From positions 8,394 through 14,881 of the forward strand of contig PKUY01000305.1 of the NCBI GenBank assembly GCA_003131705.1: DNA of 6,488 nt, in the 5' to 3' direction. Below the pieces are notes generated by a model. It worked only from the letters and a program-made list of their open reading frames with translations, was not told where the DNA came from and made no database searches. Origin of the DNA: Acidobacteriota bacterium (lineage in GTDB: Bacteria; Acidobacteriota; Terriglobia; Acidiferrales; UBA7541). Positions 1-5,169 of this stretch are shown piece after piece (position 1 is the first letter of the stretch; each line of letters opens with the position of its first letter). The translations under genes and the position numbers were made by a program.

Positions 1-448
1 CGATGAATTCAGCTTAACGCAAGAACAGGTAGCAGAGCGAAGCGGCAAAGACCGTGCCACCATCGCAAATGCCGTCCGCCTTCTGAAACTCGAAGCGCCG
101 ATACAGGACCTTCTCGAAGAAGGATGCCTCTCGGCCGGCCATGGACGAGCTCTCCTCGCGATTCCTGACTCAAAAACGAGGCTCGAACTAGCGCGTCGTA
201 TCGCAAACGGCGGGATGACCGTGCGCCAAGTAGAGCGCCTAGCAGCCCGTGGATCAAAATCGAAGGCCCAATTCGAACCCACGCCCATCGATCCCAATAC
301 GAAGTGGGCCATCGAAGAGATTCAGCGGAAATTCGGCGCCAAGGTGCGGATACACCCGCTCAGACCGGGCAAGCCCGGCCATTTAGCTTTTGAATACTAC
401 GATGCTAGTGATTTGACCCGCCTCTACGACCAACTGATGAGAGAATGA
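1..448 (+). CDS. parB: Chromosome-partitioning protein ParB, C-terminal part (5' truncated by window edge)
   Basis: ParB binds centromere-like parS sites near the origin, spreads on DNA as a CTP-dependent clamp, and works with the ATPase ParA to segregate the chromosome. The frame is open from base 2 and gives about 148 residues. The N-terminal CTP-binding domain lies outside the window. Visible residues 5-30 (LTQEQVAERSGKDRATIANA, then VRLLKL) are the ParB helix-turn-helix, and LSAGHGRALLAI at 43-54 is the usual segment after it. Roughly residues 101-148 (KWAIEEIQRKFGAKVRI through the FEYYDASDLTRLYDQL end) are the C-terminal dimerisation domain. The internal ATG at 215 lies inside the domain and is not the start. 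The gene ends in TGA, 24 bases before the bactofilin gene on the same strand, so the two are probably co-transcribed. ParA would be expected upstream, but that cannot be seen here. A Noc-type paralogue is a less likely alternative. Confidence 0.94.
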   Translation, partial: DEFSLTQEQVAERSGKDRATIANAVRLLKLEAPIQDLLEEGCLSAGHGRALLAIPDSKTRLELARRIANGGMTVRQVERLAARGSKSKAQFEPTPIDPNTKWAIEEIQRKFGAKVRIHPLRPGKPGHLAFEYYDASDLTRLYDQLMRE

Positions 449-460
449 GACCACTCATTT

Positions 461-466
461 AAGGAG
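461..466 (+). promoter_or_regulatory. Ribosome binding site of the bactofilin gene
   Basis: AAGGAG ends six bases before the ATG at 473. It lies in the 24-base gap after parB and is a near-ideal Shine-Dalgarno. It fixes the bactofilin start and supports independent, efficient translation within a parB-bactofilin transcript. Confidence 0.8.
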
Positions 467-472
467 AGCGGC

Positions 473-892
473 ATGGCCTGGAAATGGTTCGACCGGAAAT
501 CGCAGGAGCCGACCGAGTGGACCGGCTTTCTGGAACGGGGCGTCAAGCTCGACGGGAATCTCGAATGCACCGGCACCTTCCGGATCGACTCCATCATGAA
601 GGGCACTTTGGTTTCCGAGGACACGCTGATCCTGGGGGAGCACTCCTCGATTGAAGGGGAAATCTTGGGAAACCGCGTGTTGATCGCGGGGCGTTTTCAG
701 GGCACCATCCGGGCCCGCGGCAAAGTGGAAATCCGCCCGAACGCCATCGTCACCGGCGAGGTTCACACGCCGTGCCTAGTCATCGAGCCAGGCGCCGTTT
801 TCGACGGCCACTGCCACATGCTCGCCCCCACCGAAGCCGCCAAGCCGATTGCCATCCCGATTCGTTCCGCCGCAGGGCAAGGCCGCTCATAG
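473..892 (+). CDS. Bactofilin (polymer-forming cytoskeletal protein, DUF583)
   Basis: Bactofilins are short right-handed beta-helix proteins that polymerise without nucleotide. They act as scaffolds at the inner membrane or along the chromosome for shape, cell-wall and partitioning functions. This one has 139 residues, a normal length. After a short N-terminal tail, residues about 17-115 show the repeated short-strand pattern with regularly spaced glycines: ERGVKLDGNLECTGTFRID, GTLVSEDTLILGEHSSIEGE, ILGNRVLIAGRFQGTIRA, GKVEIRPNAIVTGEVHTP, CLVIEPGAVFDGHC. The tail from about 117 is Ala/Pro-rich and probably disordered. There is no signal peptide or membrane helix. The N-terminal peptide MAWKWFDRK is aromatic and basic and could be a membrane-targeting sequence. 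Its position directly behind parB recalls Myxococcus, where bactofilins organise ParAB-related factors. The fold assignment is strong; the cellular role is inferred. Confidence 0.93.
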   Translation: MAWKWFDRKSQEPTEWTGFLERGVKLDGNLECTGTFRIDSIMKGTLVSEDTLILGEHSSIEGEILGNRVLIAGRFQGTIRARGKVEIRPNAIVTGEVHTPCLVIEPGAVFDGHCHMLAPTEAAKPIAIPIRSAAGQGRS

Positions 893-942
893 CGGCGCAT
901 TCGGTCGGACGCGATCCAACCACGATTAACGCCGGTCTCTCT

Positions 943-965
943 CGATTTACCCTGGATGGAAATCG
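943..965. terminator. Possible hairpin between convergent bactofilin and tyrS genes
   Basis: CGATTT (943-948) and AAATCG (960-965) are exact inverted repeats. A further CC/GG pair (950-951 with 958-959) is possible if A949 bulges, leaving a six-base loop. It lies in the 94-base gap where the two convergent genes end, where a bidirectional terminator is expected. No T-run follows on either strand, so an intrinsic terminator is not well supported. Confidence 0.25.
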
Positions 966-986
966 GCAACAGGGGCGCCTGCGGAA

Positions 987-2219
987 CTACTCAACCACGA
1001 TTCGCAGGAATTTCTTCTTCCCGGCGCGAAGGAGGAATTCGGCTGGTGTCGACAAATCAATCTCGTGTTTCACATCATCCAGGCGCACGCCGCCAATTTC
1101 GACGCCACCCTGCTTGATCAGCCGCTCAGCTTCGCTGCGTGATGGAGCAAGATTCAGCTCCACGAGGAGAACAGAAGCGCGCTTCGGCCCGCTGCGAGGC
1201 AGTGTATGTCGCGGCGCGTCTTCCGGCGCCTGCCGGTCGCGGAACACACGGCGGAATTCCTCAGACGCCTTCTTCGCGGATTCCTCACCGTGAAAGCCGA
1301 CGATAATTGTATGCGCGAGTTGCATCTTCGCATCCATCGGATGCAGGACGCCCATGCGCACTTCCTCTCGCAGCCGCACAATGAGGGGCGAATCGAAATC
1401 CGTCAGCAGCTCGTAGTACGACCACATAAGCTCGTCCGAAATTGACATCAGCTTGCCGAACATCTCGCCCGGCGCATCGGTGATTCCGATGTAATTCCCC
1501 AGGCTTTTCGACATTTTCCGTTCGCCGTCCAGGCCAACGAGAATCGGCAGCGTAAATGCAACCTGCGAAGGCAGACCGTACTCGCGCTGGATATCGCGGT
1601 GCACCAGCAGATTCAATTTCTGCTCGGTCGCACCGATCTCGACATCGGATTTCAGCTCAACCGCGTCGTAGGCCGTCAGCAGCGGATACAGCAGTTCGTG
1701 CACGGAAATCGGCAGGTTCTTGTCAAGGCGCGAGCGGAAATCTTCGCGCTCCAGCATGCGCGCGAGTCTGTAATGCGCGCACAGCCGGACCACGTCGTAG
1801 CTCGACATTTTTCCGAGCCATTCACTGTTGTAGCGAACTTCGGTCTTCTCGCGATCGAGAATTTTGTAAACCTGCTCCAGATATGTTTTTGCGTTTGCGT
1901 CCACTTGCTCACGCGTCAGTGGCGGACGTGTTTCGGATTGCCCCGTGGGGTCGCCAATCATCGCGGAGAAATCGCCAATCAGAAAAATCGCCGTGTGGCC
2001 CATATCCTGAAAATGTTTCAGCTTTCGCAAAACGACCGTGTGGCCCAGATGAATATCGGGTGCCGTCGGATCGACGCCGAGATACACGCGCAGCGGCTTG
2101 CCGGTTTTCGCCGACTGTTCGAGCTTCGCCTTCAGCTCCTCCTCGCGAATAATTTCCGCCGCACCCTTTTTCAGGTACGCGAACTGCTCATCGACCGGTT
2201 GGAATTTCTCGGGACCCAC
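987..2219 (-). CDS. tyrS: Tyrosyl-tRNA synthetase (class Ic, KMSKS-type/TyrZ-like)
   Basis: This cytoplasmic enzyme charges tRNA-Tyr with tyrosine via tyrosyl-adenylate. It has 410 residues, normal for the second bacterial TyrRS type. The Rossmann catalytic core carries the HIGH-type motif HLGH at 57-60 within DPTAPDIHLGH. It is followed by GDFSAMIGDPTG (82-93), the tyrosine-pocket helix YPLLTAYDAVEL (178-189), DVEIGATEQ (192-200) and the KMSKS loop at 235-239. An S4 RNA-binding domain occupies about 347-410. The start is GTG at 2217-2219, immediately after the purN stop TAA, and no ATG, GTG or TTG follows early in the frame. The only SD-like sequence, AAAGAGGGG at 2242-2234, lies inside the purN end about 14 bases away, so translation probably depends on coupling to purN. 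Thr182 and Glu199 replace the commoner Gln and Asp of the active site. No T-box leader is visible. The identification is secure. Confidence 0.97.
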   Translation of the reverse strand: MGPEKFQPVDEQFAYLKKGAAEIIREEELKAKLEQSAKTGKPLRVYLGVDPTAPDIHLGHTVVLRKLKHFQDMGHTAIFLIGDFSAMIGDPTGQSETRPPLTREQVDANAKTYLEQVYKILDREKTEVRYNSEWLGKMSSYDVVRLCAHYRLARMLEREDFRSRLDKNLPISVHELLYPLLTAYDAVELKSDVEIGATEQKLNLLVHRDIQREYGLPSQVAFTLPILVGLDGERKMSKSLGNYIGITDAPGEMFGKLMSISDELMWSYYELLTDFDSPLIVRLREEVRMGVLHPMDAKMQLAHTIIVGFHGEESAKKASEEFRRVFRDRQAPEDAPRHTLPRSGPKRASVLLVELNLAPSRSEAERLIKQGGVEIGGVRLDDVKHEIDLSTPAEFLLRAGKKKFLRIVVE

Positions 2220-2852
2220 TTAGTTTTTCGCCGCCCCTCTTTCAAGATTTACCAGGACCCGACGTCCCTCGATGCAATAGCGCCCTTCGAGCACGATCCG
2301 CACAGCCTCAGTATAAATCCGGTGTTCCTCGCGCAGGATTCGTTCGCCGAGCAGTTCCGGCGTGTCGCGATCCTCGATAGGCACCACCGCCTGCAGGACG
2401 ATCGGCCCTGCGTCAAGGCTTTCATCGACGAAGTGCACCGTGCAGCCAGAAAATTTCGCGCCGTGATCCAGCGCCTGGCGCTGCGGCTCGAGTCCCGGAA
2501 ATGCAGGCAGCAGCGACGGATGAATATTCAGAATGCGATGGGGAAACGCCGCCACAAATTGCGGCGAGAGTAGCCGCATATATCCCGCGAGGCAAACGAG
2601 ATCGACTTCCTTCTCGCGCAGCGCCGCTAGAACTAGCTTGTCGTACGCCTCGCGCTCGAGGCCCTTAGACGGAATCACTCGCGCGTCGATTCCAAGCGCG
2701 CGCGCCTTCTCAATTCCCGGCGCGTTCTCCCGATTGCTCAGTACGATGGAAATCTCCGCGGTCGGGATGCGCCCGGCAGCGACGCTCGCCGCCAACGCTT
2801 CAAAATTCGAGCCGCGGCCCGAAAGCAACACTCCGATCCGCTTCTTCGTCAC
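2220..2852 (-). CDS. purN: Phosphoribosylglycinamide formyltransferase, 10-formyl-THF dependent (GART)
   Basis: PurN transfers a formyl group from 10-formyltetrahydrofolate to GAR to give FGAR, the third step of IMP synthesis, in the cytoplasm. The 210-residue length matches the family (E. coli 212). The N-terminal phosphate-binding segment LLSGRGSNF is at 9-17 and LAGYMRLLSP at 88-97. The catalytic Asn109 and His111 lie in NIHPSLLPAFPG (109-120), and Asp147 lies in the segment TVHFVDESLDAGPIVLQ (138-154). These are equivalents of the E. coli N-H-D triad, and all are present. The start is GTG at 2850-2852. An in-frame TAA four codons upstream leaves no longer start. No clear Shine-Dalgarno precedes it. 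The gene ends in TAA abutting the tyrS GTG. purM lies upstream on the same strand but 412-415 bases away, with a gene remnant in between, so purN may need its own promoter. I could not identify one. Confidence 0.97.
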   Translation of the reverse strand: MTKKRIGVLLSGRGSNFEALAASVAAGRIPTAEISIVLSNRENAPGIEKARALGIDARVIPSKGLEREAYDKLVLAALREKEVDLVCLAGYMRLLSPQFVAAFPHRILNIHPSLLPAFPGLEPQRQALDHGAKFSGCTVHFVDESLDAGPIVLQAVVPIEDRDTPELLGERILREEHRIYTEAVRIVLEGRYCIEGRRVLVNLERGAAKN

Positions 2853-2869
2853 CGAGCGAAATTAGCACA

Positions 2870-2901
2870 GTTTTGCTTATCGAAGAAACGATCGCCAAAA
2901 C
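2870..2901 (-). promoter_or_regulatory. Two-part inverted repeat in the purN leader
   Basis: GTTTTG (2870-2875) pairs with CAAAAC (2896-2901), and inside it ATCG (2879-2882) pairs with CGAT (2889-2892). The two stems are separated by a symmetric three-by-three internal loop, with a six-base apical loop. The dyad ends 17 bases upstream of the purN GTG start. It could be an mRNA hairpin affecting purN translation or an operator for a dimeric regulator. It resembles no named element I know, and chance symmetry is possible. Confidence 0.3.
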
Positions 2902-3020
2902 GGAACGCTGACTCCGTTCGCCGCCTACAATTGTTCTTGTGACACATGCATGCTTGTCTGTGGGCTTTTGAGCATGGCTCTTGACACAGGGCTGTCTCCG
3001 AGGGATCTTTCGTCCCCAAC

Positions 3021-3221
3021 ATGCAATTGAACATTTCAGTCTCGAGCGTGGACGTCGCCCGCTCCGGCGATCTCGCCCTTGACCGCGGCTCGGTGCAAGC
3101 CACCGTGACGGGCAAGAACGGAAAACCTTCCGCGCAAACGAGCGAGTACGCCCTCACCTGGAAAAAAGCGGCTGACGGATCGAGGAAAATCGCCGCGGAC
3201 ACGAGCGCGAACGAAAAGTAG
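3021..3221 (+). pseudogene. Remnant of a DUF4440/SnoaL-like (NTF2-fold) protein, C-terminal half
   Basis: The frame encodes 66 residues from ATG to TAG. VDVARSGDLALDRGSVQATV (10-29), GKNGKPSAQTSEYALTWKK (31-49) and ADGSRKIAADTSANEK (51-66) resemble the last strands of secreted DUF4440 proteins. These usually read roughly as a 'SGDLAYDRG..NGKP..TWKK..DGSWKI..D' pattern. Whole family members are typically about 140-170 residues with an N-terminal signal peptide, so half the domain is missing. In-frame codons extend only to the stop at 2982-2984. No other frame between 2853 and 3020 offers the missing half. The Trp that usually follows DGS is Arg55 (AGG at 3183-3185, one base from TGG). No good Shine-Dalgarno precedes the ATG. 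Third codon positions are still G/C-rich, so decay looks recent. It is convergent with purM and divergent from purN. A short functional gene is a less likely alternative. Confidence 0.55.
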
Positions 3222-3241
3222 GCACCCACGCTGGCTGGCAC

Positions 3242-3262
3242 GCGCGAATTCGCGCCGCGGCG
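3242..3262. terminator. Overlapping GC-rich palindromes after purM (possible transcript-end hairpin)
   Basis: GCGCGAATTCGCGC (3242-3255) is a perfect 14-base palindrome. It overlaps CGCCGCGGCG (3253-3262), a perfect 10-base one. Both sit within 26 bases of the purM stop codon, between purM and the convergent remnant. They could form a hairpin at the purM transcript end. No T-run follows on either strand, so intrinsic termination is uncertain. Confidence 0.25.
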
Positions 3263-3267
3263 TTAGG

Positions 3268-4323
3268 TCAGATGGGAAGCTTGCCTGAATAAACGACGTG
3301 CGGTTTCCCGCGCGCGTCGCGCCCGGCGGGCTCGACGCGCCCAATCAGGTAAAATTTCTCCCGCCGGCGCTTCAATTCCGCCTCCACGCGCAAAACGTGC
3401 TTCGCCGGAACCACCAGAATCATACCCACGCCCAGGTTGAACGTCTTCAGCAGCTCGTCGCGGTCCATCTCGCCCAGCCGCGCGAGATAGCGAAAAATCG
3501 GCAGCACGGGCCACGACCCAAGTTCCACGACGGCGCGAACATTCCGAGGCAGCGCGCGGGGCAAGTTGCCGGTAATCCCGCCGCCGGTGATATGGGCCAT
3601 CGACGAGATCCATCCGCGCGCGAGAATATTTTTCAGCAGCGGCCAGTAGGCGCGATGCGGTTTCAGAAGTTCGGCGCCAATCTTGTTACCAACTTCCGCT
3701 ACGTAGCTATCGGGCCGCAGCTTCGCAACGCCGAAGACGAGCTTGCGCGCCAGCGAATAGCCGTTCGTGTGCAGACCGCTCGAAGGCAACGCCAGCAGGG
3801 CATCGCCGGGTCGCACGCGGCGCGGGTCCAGCAGCTTCTTGCGTTCGACGGCCCCCACGATGAATCCCGCAAGATCGTATTCGCCAATTGCGTAAACATC
3901 GGGCATCTCGGCCGTTTCGCCGCCGATCAGCGCACATCCGGCCTGCCTCGCGGCGCGGCTCATTCCCTCTATCACCTGCTCGAGCACGCGCGTATCAAGC
4001 TTTCCCATCGCGATGTAATCGAGGAAAAAAAGCGGCTCGGCGCCCTGCGTCAAAATGTCGTTCACGCAATGATTCAAGATGTCGGCGCCGACCGTGGAAT
4101 GGATGCCGGTGGAAAATGCGATTTTAAGCTTTGTGCCCACGCCGTCCGCGCTGGAAACAAGGACCGGATCGCGCCAGCGTTTTCGATCGAGGTGGAATAG
4201 CGAGCCGAATCCGCCGATCGGTGCGAGCACACCACGCCGAAAGGTTTTTCCGGCCATGGCCACAATGCGCCGCTTGGCTTCATCCGCAACCGAAATATTG
4301 ACGCCAGCGTCGGCGTAACGCAT
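3268..4323 (-). CDS. purM: Phosphoribosylformylglycinamidine cyclo-ligase (AIR synthetase)
   Basis: PurM uses ATP to close FGAM to 5-aminoimidazole ribonucleotide, the fifth step of IMP synthesis. From the ATG at 4321-4323 it has 351 residues, a normal length. The N-terminal AIRS domain shows SSADGVGTKLKIA (57-69), the NHCVNDILTQGAEPLFFLDY segment from 84, GGETAEMPDVY (134-144) and YDLAGFIVG. The C-terminal AIRS_C domain shows LPSSGLHTNGYSLAR (179-193), HITGGGITGNLPRALP (244-259) and FNLGVGM (295-301). A TTG codon directly before the ATG (4324-4326) could also start translation and add one residue. I prefer the ATG because MRYADAGVNI aligns naturally with family N-termini. No strong Shine-Dalgarno is visible. 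It lies 45 bases downstream of lepB on the same strand, consistent with a purF-lepB-purM transcript. The identification is secure; the start is uncertain by one codon. Confidence 0.97.
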   Translation of the reverse strand: MRYADAGVNISVADEAKRRIVAMAGKTFRRGVLAPIGGFGSLFHLDRKRWRDPVLVSSADGVGTKLKIAFSTGIHSTVGADILNHCVNDILTQGAEPLFFLDYIAMGKLDTRVLEQVIEGMSRAARQAGCALIGGETAEMPDVYAIGEYDLAGFIVGAVERKKLLDPRRVRPGDALLALPSSGLHTNGYSLARKLVFGVAKLRPDSYVAEVGNKIGAELLKPHRAYWPLLKNILARGWISSMAHITGGGITGNLPRALPRNVRAVVELGSWPVLPIFRYLARLGEMDRDELLKTFNLGVGMILVVPAKHVLRVEAELKRRREKFYLIGRVEPAGRDARGKPHVVYSGKLPI

Positions 4324-4356
4324 CAAAGGGGCTCGTTTTCTGAAACAGGGCGGAGC

Positions 4357-4368
4357 GATTCTTGAATC
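4357..4368. repeat. Short inverted repeat between lepB and purM
   Basis: GATTC and GAATC flank two bases, forming a 12-base near-palindrome directly after the lepB stop codon in the lepB-purM gap. It could be a small mRNA hairpin. The loop is only two bases and no T-run follows, so it is unlikely to terminate transcription. Confidence 0.25.
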
Positions 4369-5169
4369 TTACAGCGTACGGAAAAGGCGTTTCCAGCGCA
4401 CTCTGCCGGGGTGAACAAAGACGCTGGCGTACGTTTCGAAGCGATCCAGCGCGTATCCCGGCCCCCAAACTTCATCGGATGCATCGATCGACATGTAGAT
4501 GATCAACGGCGTTCCAATAATATTCGCGCGCGGCACGAATCCCCAGAACCGGCTGTCATTCGAATTGTCCCGGTTATCGCCCATCATGAAGTAATAGCCC
4601 GGGGGCACTACCAGTTCCCCGTTTACCGTGTGCTGCTGCAGTTCTGCCGCCCATTCCGGCCGATCGATAAAAGACAGCTCGGCGCCCCGCGCAGGATAAT
4701 TCTCCGCCGGAGAGTCCTTGAAATCGAACATATGCTTCGTGTACGGCTCGACCAGGGCCGTGCCATTCACGAACACGGTTCCCTCCACGATTTTGATATG
4801 GTCGCCGGGCACGCCTATGCATCGTTTGATGAAATCCGGAAAGCCCTGATTTGCCAGGGGCGCGCGGAACACGATAATCTGCTGCCGTTTGGGGTCGCGC
4901 CAGAGAGGCACATGCCACTGCGTGAAAGGAATTCCTGCATCGTAGCCGATTCGGCTGACGATCAAGTGATCGCCAACCAGCACGGTGTTTTCCATCGAAC
5001 CGCTGGGGATCACTCGCGCTTGTACCAGCGCCCCTTCGATCACCAAGAACGCGACGATCACCCAGAACCAGGAAACAACTTCGCGCCAGACACGATCGTT
5101 GGCCGTTGGCCTGGCCGGGTCTTGTTTGTCCCTATCCACCGCCAGAGCATCTTCCACGTCAGCCCTCAC
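4369..5169 (-). CDS. lepB: Signal peptidase I
   Basis: LepB is the inner-membrane Ser/Lys protease that removes signal peptides from exported preproteins on the periplasmic face. It has 266 residues. A cytoplasmic tail of about 28 residues leads to one membrane helix at about 32-52 (VVSWFWVIVAFLVIEGALV). The nucleophile Ser58 follows in IPSGSMENTV. The general base Lys115 is in FIKRCIGVPGD (113-123), and box E is GDNRDNSNDSRFWGFVP (197-213). Both catalytic residues are present. The C-terminus is basic (RVRWKRLFRTL). The start is GTG at 5167-5169, 11 bases inside the end of purF. A strong Shine-Dalgarno at 5180-5176 supports it over the later GTG codons at residues 5 and 11. Overlap with purF suggests translational coupling, and purM follows 45 bases later. 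The functional link to purine synthesis is unclear and may be only shared expression. Confidence 0.96.
   Translation of the reverse strand: MRADVEDALAVDRDKQDPARPTANDRVWREVVSWFWVIVAFLVIEGALVQARVIPSGSMENTVLVGDHLIVSRIGYDAGIPFTQWHVPLWRDPKRQQIIVFRAPLANQGFPDFIKRCIGVPGDHIKIVEGTVFVNGTALVEPYTKHMFDFKDSPAENYPARGAELSFIDRPEWAAELQQHTVNGELVVPPGYYFMMGDNRDNSNDSRFWGFVPRANIIGTPLIIYMSIDASDEVWGPGYALDRFETYASVFVHPGRVRWKRLFRTL

Larger units (their letters stand above)
2853..3267. other. purM-purN intergenic interval with gene remnant and dyad elements
   Basis: These 415 bases separate two co-oriented purine genes. From left to right the interval holds the purN leader with a two-part inverted repeat (2870-2901) and a cluster of short palindromes (2927-2952). 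It then has a + strand reading frame that looks like half of a DUF4440 protein (3021-3221) and a GC-rich palindrome next to the purM stop (3242-3262). I see no tRNA, insertion-sequence ends, or riboswitch that I recognise. No promoter for purN can be called with confidence. Confidence 0.7.

Noticed and set aside
970..981. CAGG-GGCG-CCTG hairpin as the tyrS or bactofilin terminator
   Set aside because: The stem is only four base pairs and no T-run follows on either strand.
772..1293. 173-codon + strand ORF across the bactofilin end and tyrS end
   Set aside because: It overlaps two well-supported genes in other frames, is very Arg/Ser-rich, and has no domain or ribosome binding site support.
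1599..2573. Long + strand ORF (324 codons) opposite tyrS and purN
   Set aside because: It is antisense to two clearly identified enzymes, crosses their junction, and has an Arg/Gln/His-rich composition typical of the mirror frame of high-GC3 genes.
2981..3009. TTGACA (2981-2986) as a -35 box for the remnant ORF
   Set aside because: The hexamer is perfect, but 17 bases later the sequence is GATCTT, a poor -10. It would start transcription almost at the ATG. Not reported as a promoter.
2849..3241. 130-codon - strand ORF covering most of the purM-purN gap
   Set aside because: It has a biased, domainless product, overlaps the purN start, and runs antisense to the coding-like DUF4440 fragment.
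3298..4200. 300-codon + strand ORF opposite purM
   Set aside because: The - strand frame is a complete PurM with all motifs. The opposite frame has low-complexity Arg/Gln/His-rich content and no recognisable domain.
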